The notes beneath the pieces are model-generated. The model was not told where the DNA came from. It saw only the letters and a program-made list of their open reading frames with translations, and did no database searches. The position numbers were made by a program, and so were the translations under genes. Positions 1 through 6,213 of a stretch of 7,032 bases of DNA are shown one piece after another (the stretch's first letter is position 1; every line of letters starts with the position of its first letter). Source of the stretch: DASRWD01 sp044507975 (GTDB lineage Bacteria > Deinococcota > Deinococci > Deinococcales > Trueperaceae); contig JBIQIQ010000129.1 in NCBI GenBank assembly GCA_044507975.1, positions 1-7,032 of the forward strand. The letters run 5' to 3'.

Positions 1-1336
1 GCCGCCCGCCGTCGCCCGCGCGGCCAAGCCCGTGCTCGACGAGCCTCCTCGGGAGGGGCCCTACCCGAGGGCCGAGCTCGCCTCCGTGGCCGTGAGCGAC
101 GATGGCTGCCATCTGCAAGACGCGGCGGGCGGGGGAGAAGGCTGGACCCCGGACCTCGACCTGCGCGGAGACGCCGGCTTCGAGCCGGCGACGTTGCCTC
201 CGGTCGTGCGGTGCTGGTACGAGGAGCTGTGGCGCGTGATCGGCTCGCCGGAGCGCTCCGAGTACTTCACGAGCCGCGCGGCGCGCAACGACCTCTACAC
301 CTACGCGCGCGAGGTCAACACCCACCTGGTCGCCCTGCTCACCGCCTTCCGCGTCACCGGTGACCTGGCGCTGCTCGACGAGGTCGACAGGTTGGCCCAG
401 CACATGCGCGCCCAGCTGGCCGACGCCTGGCAGGGGCGTCATCGCAGCGACAGCGACGCGGTGGACGGCTACTACAACTGGATCTGGGACAGAGGGACCA
501 GCAGCACGCACGACGGCCGCGACATCCACGAGATCGACGAGATGCGCACCCACTCCGTCCTCGCCCACGTCGCATACGCCTTCGCGCGGAACTCCGAGCT
601 CGAGAGCCCCAACGGCGTCGATTACGCCGAGCGCGCCGACTTCTGGCTCGACTACCTCGCGAACCACTTCGAGGCGAAGTGGCGCGAGCGCAACGGGGTG
701 CCGTGGCCCCGCTTCCCGTTCATGGAGCGCCCCCACCTGCACGAGACCCTGGAGTTCGCCCGTTACCACCACTACATGGGGTTGCTCACGGGCGAGGACG
801 CCTACGCCGCGGAGGCCGAGCGTCTCAGCGAGGTGGCGTTCGAGAACTTCCGGGAGGTCGAGACCGACAACGGGCCCGCGCTCGTGACGCCGCGCAGCGT
901 CCTGTCGATGGGCGGCACGCTCGAGTACCTGCTGCCGTCGACCTACTTCCGCTACGTGGTGGCGACCGCCGTCGACCTGCACCTCGAGGGCGTGGGGCCG
1001 TGGGCGGACGTGGACGTGATCGAGTCGCTCGCCAGGTCGCTGGCGGAGTTCGTGCTCGACGGCGAGGGCGGAGGCTACGCGCGAGACATCGGTGGGGGCC
1101 AGGACCGCGCCGGCATCGACGCGAGTCGGGAGCGCGAGTGGTCACGGGTGTCGACCGGCACGTTCAACAGCAGCCCGTTCGCCCTGCTCGCGGCATGGGA
1201 CGCCTCGGGCAAGGTCGCCGAGACGTCGATGGCGGTCCACCTGCACCGCGGGCCGCAGGAGTGGAACGTGCACATGCCGGCCGGGCTGCTGCTGCACGCG
1301 GCGCTCACCGGCGAGAGCGTGGCTTCCGCCGACTAG
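1..1336 (+). CDS. Helix-rich (alpha/alpha)-toroid-like protein, putative carbohydrate-active enzyme, 5' partial
   Basis: The frame is open from the left edge (codons from base 2) to a TAG stop at 1334-1336. The first in-window start candidate is GTG at 32 (434 aa), but the Pro/Ala-rich residues before it are also in frame and no ribosome-binding site is seen, so the true start is probably outside the window. Numbering from GTG 32, residues 1-55 are a loop-like, Gly/Pro/Asp-rich lead. From about 60 to 425 the protein is a series of amphipathic helices typical of (alpha/alpha) toroids such as polysaccharide lyases, epimerases and unsaturated-uronyl hydrolases. Conserved-looking clusters of aromatic and polar residues are DGYYNWIWD (145-153), HEIDEMRTHS (166-175), RPHLHET (233-239) with RYHHYMG (244-250), and STYFRY (303-308). 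I cannot name the family, so the enzymatic role is inferred from fold-like patterning and from its place beside a polysaccharide operon. No membrane segment is visible; an export signal could lie upstream. It converges on, and overlaps, the GT4 gene. Confidence 0.72.
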   Translation, partial: PPAVARAAKPVLDEPPREGPYPRAELASVAVSDDGCHLQDAAGGGEGWTPDLDLRGDAGFEPATLPPVVRCWYEELWRVIGSPERSEYFTSRAARNDLYTYAREVNTHLVALLTAFRVTGDLALLDEVDRLAQHMRAQLADAWQGRHRSDSDAVDGYYNWIWDRGTSSTHDGRDIHEIDEMRTHSVLAHVAYAFARNSELESPNGVDYAERADFWLDYLANHFEAKWRERNGVPWPRFPFMERPHLHETLEFARYHHYMGLLTGEDAYAAEAERLSEVAFENFREVETDNGPALVTPRSVLSMGGTLEYLLPSTYFRYVVATAVDLHLEGVGPWADVDVIESLARSLAEFVLDGEGGGYARDIGGGQDRAGIDASREREWSRVSTGTFNSSPFALLAAWDASGKVAETSMAVHLHRGPQEWNVHMPAGLLLHAALTGESVASAD

Positions 1337-1340
1337 CCAC
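1302..1340. other. Two small adjacent inverted repeats at the convergent gene ends
   Basis: CGCTC (1302-1306) can pair with GAGCG (1315-1319), and GTGGCT (1319-1324) with AGCCAC (1335-1340) across a 10-nt loop. Both lie in the region where the two convergent genes overlap. They share base 1319, so they could not both form fully. Neither is followed by a T-tract on either strand, so an intrinsic terminator is possible but poorly supported. No better terminator is visible between these genes. Confidence 0.2.
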
Positions 1341-2459
1341 CTCGCTCAGGTAGGCATGGGTAGCGTCCAGGACGCTCTTGGAGTCGTACCTCGCCATGGC
1401 GGCCTCGAGCTTGTGGGCTGGAGGCGGGTCGGCGAGCGTCCGCTCGATCGCCTCCGCCATGGCCCGGTCGTCGCCGATCGGCACGAGCGGACCTAGCTCG
1501 CCGTCGAGCAGCACCTCGCGGGGACCGCTGGGGCAGTCGGTGGCGACGGCCGGACAGCCGCAGGCCAGCGCCTGGATCAGCGCTCCGGGAAGGCCCTCGC
1601 GCGTCGAGGACAGCACGTACACGGACGCTCTGGACATGTACGCGAAGGGGTTCTGCTTGAAGCCGGGGAGGTCGACCCGCCCCTGCACGCCCAGCTCCTG
1701 CGCCAACGCCTCCAGCGCGGAGCGCTCGGAGCCCTCACCCAGGATCACGAGCCTCGCGTCCTTCCGGGAGAGCCTCGCGAAAGCCCTCAGCAGCGTCTCG
1801 AAGCCCTTGTGGGGACGCAGTCCCCCGACGCTCAACACAACAGGAGGCTCCCCGGGCTCGAGCCAGGGATGGCCGGGGTCCTCGCGCGCGGCCTCCCGTA
1901 GCGCCGGTGCTACGACGGGGTTGTAGAGGGTGGCGACCTTCTCCGCCGGCACCCCGTGGACGCGCATCAGCGCCTCCTTGCCTCCCGCGGAGACGGCGAT
2001 GACGCCGTCGGCCGCTCGGTACGTGAGGGGAGCGAGCCTATGGGCCACGCGCGTCATCCTGGGCGTCCAGGGCGCGAGGCTCGCCTGGGGCGTGCTGGCC
2101 TCGCGCACGACGGTGGGCACGCCGGTGCCGGAGAGGGCACGCGCTACCACGGCGAAGAAGCTGGTGTGGGTCAGCGTCGTGAGCATGACGTCAGGCCTCT
2201 TCTGCCTCAGGTACCGGGCCAGGGGAACGAGGGCCCGGCTCACCTTCTTCGCCGCTAGGTCTACGACCCGCACGCTCTCGTCCACCTCCGAGAGGTAGGG
2301 TCCTCGCCGGTCGGCCAGCACGAGGTCGACCTCCATGCCGCGGTCCGCCATCCCGTTGGCTACCGCGACCGTCATACGCTCGGCGCCCCCCTCCCCGAGA
2401 TCGGCGAGGAACACGGCCAGCATGAGGCGGGGGCGAGGCGTGGGCTCCGGCTCGCTCAC
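1305..2459 (-). CDS. Family 4 (GT-B) glycosyltransferase
   Basis: This 384-aa protein is of normal length for a GT4 retaining enzyme, which transfers a sugar from a nucleotide sugar to a lipid-linked or growing glycan at the cytoplasmic membrane face. The N-terminal acceptor domain has the GGAER loop (24-28). The C-terminal donor domain begins near VLSVGGLRPHKGFETLL (208-224), followed by LVILGEGSER (237-246), LPGFKQNPFAYM (264-275), and REGLPGALIQALACG (287-301) then TDCPSGPREVL (307-317). In the EX7E motif the first Glu is E288; the second position is Gln (Q296). The start chosen is GTG at 2459-2457, which overlaps the TGA of the upstream membrane-protein gene (GTGA). An ATG twelve codons in (2423-2421) is an alternative. 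No clear Shine-Dalgarno is seen, so coupling is likely. The frame stays open far upstream of 2459, but that part is an Arg/Pro/Gly-rich shadow of the membrane-protein gene. The sugar transferred cannot be told from sequence. Confidence 0.93.
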   Translation of the reverse strand: MSEPEPTPRPRLMLAVFLADLGEGGAERMTVAVANGMADRGMEVDLVLADRRGPYLSEVDESVRVVDLAAKKVSRALVPLARYLRQKRPDVMLTTLTHTSFFAVVARALSGTGVPTVVREASTPQASLAPWTPRMTRVAHRLAPLTYRAADGVIAVSAGGKEALMRVHGVPAEKVATLYNPVVAPALREAAREDPGHPWLEPGEPPVVLSVGGLRPHKGFETLLRAFARLSRKDARLVILGEGSERSALEALAQELGVQGRVDLPGFKQNPFAYMSRASVYVLSSTREGLPGALIQALACGCPAVATDCPSGPREVLLDGELGPLVPIGDDRAMAEAIERTLADPPPAHKLEAAMARYDSKSVLDATHAYLSEVASRRKPRSRR

Positions 2460-3682
2460 GCTTCTACGAGGCGCTCTTCTTCCGGGCGCGTGCGATCGAG
2501 GGTCACGAGCGCGAGCACCAGCAGGTGCAGCCAGGTGAACCGGCCGGCGTACGAGACGCGTGCGACGTCCATGAGTAGGTAGACGACGAGGATGGCGAGG
2601 ACCACCCACGCCGAGCGGTGGCCCGCGAGCAGACCCCTGAGGGCGCGGAAGCCGATCACGAGGTAGATGGCGTAGAACAGCACGAAGCCCACGACCCCGA
2701 AGTTGGCCAGGAGCTCGACGTAGTTGTTGTGGGCGTAGCCGCCGAACGCCCCTACGATGCGGTACTGGTCGATGCCCTCGCCGAAGACCGGGCTCCCCGC
2801 GAACACCGCGAGGCCGTCCTCGATCATCCCGCTGCGTATCGCCGTCCCGCGGCCTTCGAACGTGCCCTCGACGCGGCGCACGAACGTGATCTCCTCCCAC
2901 GCCACCGAGACCCCCAGGAGCGGCGCGTACGTCAGGGAGGCCCAGACCGCCACGGGAGAGAGCAGCACGGTCAGCGCCAGGCCGATGCTGGGGCGCCGAA
3001 AGACGGGGAACAGGTCCCTGAGCAGCACCAACAGGTACGCGAACCACACGAACACGAGCTTCCTCGTGCCGGTGGTCAGGGTGGCGACGACGATGAGGAA
3101 GAGGGCCAGCAGGCCGGGCCAGCGCTTGCGTGGAGTGGCGAGAAGCACCAGGAAGGCGGCGAGCGAGAGCTGGATCGCCAACGAGTTAGCGTTCCCGGTC
3201 AGGCCCTCGGCCCGCGACATGCCCTCGATGAAGTGCTGGTTGAGCGCCAGCGCCGCCTGGACGCTCGCTGCCGCCGCAGACGCCCAGGCGACCAGCCTCA
3301 AGCTGACCCCGTTCTGCAGGGCGGCCCACACGGCGAGAGCCCCCAGCATGTCGACCCCGAGCCCGACGGCGCTGGTGAACGCTCGGCTCTGATCGGTCGA
3401 CCACAGCACGCTGGCCACCGCGTACGTACCGAAGAGGGCAGCGGGCACGAGGGCAGCGTCGAGCCGGAGCCTGAGGGGGCGCTGCGTGCTCGTCAGGACC
3501 AGCAGTCCGAGCATGGCGAGGACCGCGGCGTGCGGGACGCGCGAGAGGCCGGGGGCCGCGCCGAGGAGCATGGCCGACAGGATGTATACGGCGACGGCGC
3601 CGTTGAGGAGCCGACCGACGAGCGCCGCCGAGGACGGCCTGGCGTAGGGGCTCAGGTGGGCGACGTGCGGCTTGGTCGTCAC
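2456..3682 (-). CDS. Wzy/O-antigen-ligase-like polysaccharide polymerase or ligase
   Basis: This is a 408-aa, strongly hydrophobic protein with about eleven to twelve predicted membrane segments, approximately 21-42, 50-65, 76-95, 104-124, 128-147, 164-182, 188-203, 207-222, 232-252, 324-346, 357-371 and 383-396. Family signs are EGLTGNANSLA (159-169), the GTRK motif (205-208), a large extracytoplasmic loop (about 253-323) containing FGEGIDQYR (300-308), and HNNYVELLANFGVVG (318-332). These fit the Wzy_C/O-antigen ligase superfamily, whose members polymerise lipid-linked repeat units or transfer finished glycans to an acceptor outside the membrane. Polymerase and ligase cannot be separated from sequence alone; the locus context slightly favours polymerase. 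The start is GTG at 3682-3680, overlapping the preceding TGA as GTGA, with an AGGG 8 nt upstream. The stop at 2458-2456 overlaps the next gene's GTG in the same way. Confidence 0.93.
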   Translation of the reverse strand: MTTKPHVAHLSPYARPSSAALVGRLLNGAVAVYILSAMLLGAAPGLSRVPHAAVLAMLGLLVLTSTQRPLRLRLDAALVPAALFGTYAVASVLWSTDQSRAFTSAVGLGVDMLGALAVWAALQNGVSLRLVAWASAAAASVQAALALNQHFIEGMSRAEGLTGNANSLAIQLSLAAFLVLLATPRKRWPGLLALFLIVVATLTTGTRKLVFVWFAYLLVLLRDLFPVFRRPSIGLALTVLLSPVAVWASLTYAPLLGVSVAWEEITFVRRVEGTFEGRGTAIRSGMIEDGLAVFAGSPVFGEGIDQYRIVGAFGGYAHNNYVELLANFGVVGFVLFYAIYLVIGFRALRGLLAGHRSAWVVLAILVVYLLMDVARVSYAGRFTWLHLLVLALVTLDRTRPEEERLVEA

Positions 3683-5037
3683 GCTGGTGGCCCTACTTGC
3701 GAGACGGTGTAGCGCCGCTTACCGGTCGGGCCGACCTCGATCTCGTCGACCAGGTCGAAGGCCACCTCGAGGTCGGTGCCGAGCGCGCTGCGGAAGGCCT
3801 GGGTCAGGGCGGCCTTCTCGCGCTCGACGAACCCTCCGTCGACGTCCTTCCCGGGAACGAGGCGCACCCTGAGGCGGTCGTAGTCCTCCTGCACCACCTG
3901 GAACTGCGCCACCCACGGGCGCTCGTAGAACTGCCTGGTGAAGTAACCGCCGTAGACCTGGCCGCCGTCCTTCGTGTAGAAGATGTCGGTGACCCTGCCG
4001 CTGACCTCGGTGATGCGGGGCCAGGGCACGCCCCCTGCCGGCTCCCCCAGCACGCCGGCGTCCCCGATGCGGTAGCGGATCAGCGGCATGGACCGGTTGA
4101 AGAGGGTCGTGACGAGGATCTCGCCGGTCTCTCCCGTCGGCACCTGCGCTCCAGCGGCGTCCACCGCCTCCACGACGTGGGTCAAAGGGTTCGAGATCAA
4201 GCCCAGACCGTCGCCGTTCTCGCAGCCGATGGCTCCCACCTCTCGCGAGCCGTAGCGGTCGTAGACGCGGGCTCCGAACACGCGCTCGATCGTAGACCGC
4301 ATGTGGGGCTCGAGGTTGGTCGCCGACGTCATGACGGCGGGTATGGGCAGCACCTCGAGGCCGCGCCGCTCGGCGTGGCGCGCCAGCTCGAAGGCGCTCT
4401 GCGCGTACGCCAGCAGGAAGCGTGGACGGAAGGCGTTGAGACTGGCCACGTACTCGTCCATGCGCTCCTCGGACATCTGGAACGCCTCGAGCCTGAGCTC
4501 GTTGCGCAGCCACACCCCCAGCCGCGCGCGCAGCGTGCCCGTGGAGAGGTCGCCGACCGCCCCCCAGAGCATGGCGAACGGCTCGCCGGTGCGGTACCCG
4601 GTCCACGTGTCGTAGAACGCTCGGTTCGCGACCTTCACGGCATGCGACTCGCGGTCGTGGACGAAACGCACCGGCTCGCCCGTGGAGCCGCCCGTGGAGG
4701 TCACGTACGCGCCGCGCGATCCGCTGTCCTCGGCGCGCAGGTCTTCGAACCGTTCGCGCAGCGTCGGCTTGTCGAGCGGAGGCAGGTGGGAGAAGGCCTC
4801 GAGGTCTACCGTCGGCCCGGCCGGCCCGTCCTCGACGACGCCGGCGGATGCGAGGACCTCCCGGTAGTAAGGGACGGTCCGGTGGGCGTGGATGAGCGTG
4901 GCGACGAGACGGCGCCGCTGCTCGGCGCGCACCTCCTCCACCGAGCGCGTCAGCCAGCGCGCGTACTCGCGCATCGGCGCCAGAGCGCCGGCGGCTGCCA
5001 GGCGCCCCTGCCAGACGGCTGCCCTGAGGGCCCTCAC
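3679..5037 (-). CDS. PaaK/CapK-like adenylate-forming enzyme (phenylacetate-CoA ligase family)
   Basis: From GTG 5037-5035 this is 452 aa, the usual size for the PaaK/CapK branch of the ANL superfamily, which activates a carboxylate with ATP to an acyl-adenylate and often then to a thioester. The core motifs are present: the phosphate-binding loop TSTGGSTGEP (113-122), YGSREVG (262-268) for ATP/substrate binding, RYRIGD (321-326) with the ribose-binding Asp, SGR (346-348) at the domain hinge, and TGK with candidate catalytic Lys K440 near the C-terminus. Such proteins are common in capsule loci (CapK type), where their substrates are mostly unknown; acyl or amino-acyl decoration of the glycan is an inference. 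The GTG overlaps the TGA of the CapA-like gene once the false gap is closed. In the closed sequence this frame meets a TAG 18 codons upstream of the GTG, so no long N-terminal extension exists. ATG at 4974-4972 is a fallback start. The 3' end overlaps the next gene by GTGA. Confidence 0.9.
   Translation of the reverse strand: MRALRAAVWQGRLAAAGALAPMREYARWLTRSVEEVRAEQRRRLVATLIHAHRTVPYYREVLASAGVVEDGPAGPTVDLEAFSHLPPLDKPTLRERFEDLRAEDSGSRGAYVTSTGGSTGEPVRFVHDRESHAVKVANRAFYDTWTGYRTGEPFAMLWGAVGDLSTGTLRARLGVWLRNELRLEAFQMSEERMDEYVASLNAFRPRFLLAYAQSAFELARHAERRGLEVLPIPAVMTSATNLEPHMRSTIERVFGARVYDRYGSREVGAIGCENGDGLGLISNPLTHVVEAVDAAGAQVPTGETGEILVTTLFNRSMPLIRYRIGDAGVLGEPAGGVPWPRITEVSGRVTDIFYTKDGGQVYGGYFTRQFYERPWVAQFQVVQEDYDRLRVRLVPGKDVDGGFVEREKAALTQAFRSALGTDLEVAFDLVDEIEVGPTGKRRYTVSQVGPPA
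3691..3694 (-). promoter_or_regulatory. Shine-Dalgarno-like AGGG for the Wzy-like gene
   Basis: On the minus strand AGGG ends 8 nt before GTG 3682-3680, a suitable spacing. It lies inside the 3' end of the adenylate-forming enzyme gene. It supports the GTG start and suggests the downstream gene can recruit ribosomes itself as well as by coupling. Confidence 0.45.
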
Positions 5038-5089
5038 GTCGGGGGGGCCGAGCGCACGAGGCGCTTGAAGTTCCGTAGGTGGACGAGCC
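5035..5089. repeat. 55-bp direct copy, left side of gap (contig end)
   Basis: These 55 bases are identical to 5190-5244 on the far side of the Ns. They contain the end of the CapA-like gene and the GTG start region of the adenylate-forming enzyme. The exact length and the position of both copies flush against the Ns point to an unmerged contig overlap rather than a biological repeat. Confidence 0.9.
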
Positions 5090-5189
5090 NNNNNNNNNNN
5101 NNNNNNNNNNNNNNNNNNNNNNNNNNNNNNNNNNNNNNNNNNNNNNNNNNNNNNNNNNNNNNNNNNNNNNNNNNNNNNNNNNNNNNNNN
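5090..5189. other. Assembly gap of 100 Ns, probably of zero true length
   Basis: Exactly 100 undetermined bases, a common placeholder for unknown gap size. Because both flanks are the same 55 bp, the two contigs most simply overlap and no sequence is missing. Removing the gap and one repeat copy (155 bp, not a multiple of three) changes the frame relation between the two sides and restores two normal genes. Confidence 0.95.
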
Positions 5190-5244
5190 CACGTCGGGGG
5201 GGCCGAGCGCACGAGGCGCTTGAAGTTCCGTAGGTGGACGAGCC
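5190..5244. repeat. 55-bp direct copy, right side of gap (contig end)
   Basis: Identical to 5035-5089. It encodes the last residues of the CapA-like protein (ending SAPPT) on the minus strand, including a run of seven C. The TGA that follows is completed only by the base at 5034 on the other side of the gap. Confidence 0.9.
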
Positions 5245-6208
5245 TAGGTAGCTTCGGTCGCGCGAGGAACCTCTCGATCGTATGGAGGAGCTTGCCGATG
5301 CGGTACGCGCGGGCGTAGGCGACCTCGTACCGCGCCGGGTCGAAGCGGCCGAGCCTGAAACGGCGATGGCCGAACCGCCCCGGGTTGAGGCGCGCCCCGT
5401 CGAAGTGCAGCGTGAGCACCTCGAAGCTGCCGGTGTCGGGCTCCCAGACGAGGGCCAGGGAACGGCGGTTCCGCAGCGACGGGCGCGTGTCCCTGACGCG
5501 CGTGGGACGACCCTCCGCGTCGTAGTAGGACGGGCTGCTGTGGGCCGGGAAGATGCAGTTCCCCAGGCCGTACATGATCGGCTTGCCGCGGTAGGTCTCG
5601 TACGACTGGATGCAGTGGGAGTGGTGCCCGACGACGGCGTCGGCGCCGGCATCGATGAACGAGCGTGCGAGCTGGATGCAATGGACGGGTGGCAAGGCGA
5701 CATGCTCCTCCCCCCAGTGAGCGACGACGACGACGCGCTCCGCACCCGCGGCGCGGGCGGAGAGCATGTCGCTCTCGACGCGCTCGCGCGTGAGGGGAGC
5801 GGCGCCGGGGTGATCGGCCGTGGCGTAGACGGGCGTGCAGCTGGGGTCGGCGTAGGCGAGGATCGCCACCTTCACCCCGGCTTCGAAGATGACGGGGTTG
5901 AGCCAGGCGTCGGACTCCGTGCCCACGCCGCAGCGCGGCACGCCCAGCTCGTCGAGGGCCGCGATCGTGTCGCTGACCCCGGGGGCGTAGAAGTCGAGGC
6001 AGTGGTTGTTCGCGAGCGTCGCGATCAGGTCGCGACCCCGGAAGGTGCTCGCGAGCGCACCGGCGTCACCGCGCAGGTTGATCTTGCCTGGGTAGCCGAC
6101 CTCGTGGCCGGTCAACGGCGCCTCGAGGTTGATCACGATCGTGCCGGGCAGCGCGGCCGTGACGTCGACGTGGTGCTTGGGGAACACGTCTCCGAGGAAC
6201 GTGATCAC
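5190..6208 (-). CDS. CapA-like protein (PGA_cap family, metallophosphatase fold), cut by the assembly gap
   Basis: The gene runs into the Ns at 5190; after joining the identical flanks it ends at the TGA at 5036-5034, giving 339 aa from GTG 6208-6206. The family is related to CapA of poly-gamma-glutamate and capsule synthesis and has a calcineurin-like metal-binding fold. Visible motifs are FLGDVF (4-9), NLEAPLT (27-33), ANNHCLDF (66-73), AHWGEEH (163-169), GHHSHCIQ (194-201) and GLGN (214-217), in the family order with likely metal ligands intact. A basic tail of about 60 residues follows the domain. No signal peptide or membrane anchor is seen, because the fold starts at residue 2. GTG 6208 lies 5 nt after the upstream TGA with a weak GAG 4 nt before it; TTG 6217-6215, which overlaps that TGA as TTGA, is an equally possible start adding three residues. 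No CapB or CapC homologue is present here, so the role is more likely in glycan assembly or decoration than in polyglutamate export. Confidence 0.88.
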
Positions 6209-6213
6209 GTGTC

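Noticed and set aside
2460..3047. N-terminal extension of the GT4 gene by almost 200 residues
   Set aside because: It is low-complexity Arg/Gly/Pro sequence lying fully inside the Wzy-like gene in another frame. The GT4 family length and the GTGA overlap support the start at 2459.
2618..3712. Long plus-strand ORF opposite the Wzy-like gene
   Set aside because: It is Glu/Gly/His/Arg-rich sequence complementary to a well-supported membrane protein, typical of antisense open frames at high GC.
3697..5223. Plus-strand ORF of 508 residues opposite the adenylate-forming enzyme, crossing the Ns
   Set aside because: It lies opposite a gene with all ANL core motifs, has biased composition, and is carried across the gap only by the Ns.
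5035..5244. A biological direct repeat (attachment site, target-site duplication or short CRISPR-like repeat) around the gap
   Set aside because: There are only two copies, both flush with a 100-N placeholder, exactly one k-mer length long and inside coding sequence; an assembly overlap explains all of this.
3679..5745. A 688-residue minus-strand ORF running through the Ns and containing the adenylate-forming enzyme
   Set aside because: The part right of the gap is a Ser/Arg-rich wrong-frame reading of the CapA-like gene. After closing the false gap this frame meets a TAG shortly upstream of the GTG at 5037.
6199..6210. Perfect 12-bp palindrome ACGTGATCACGT over the CapA-like GTG start
   Set aside because: One or two 12-bp palindromes are expected by chance in 7 kb, and it lies within coding or start sequence with no second copy seen; an operator role is not supported.
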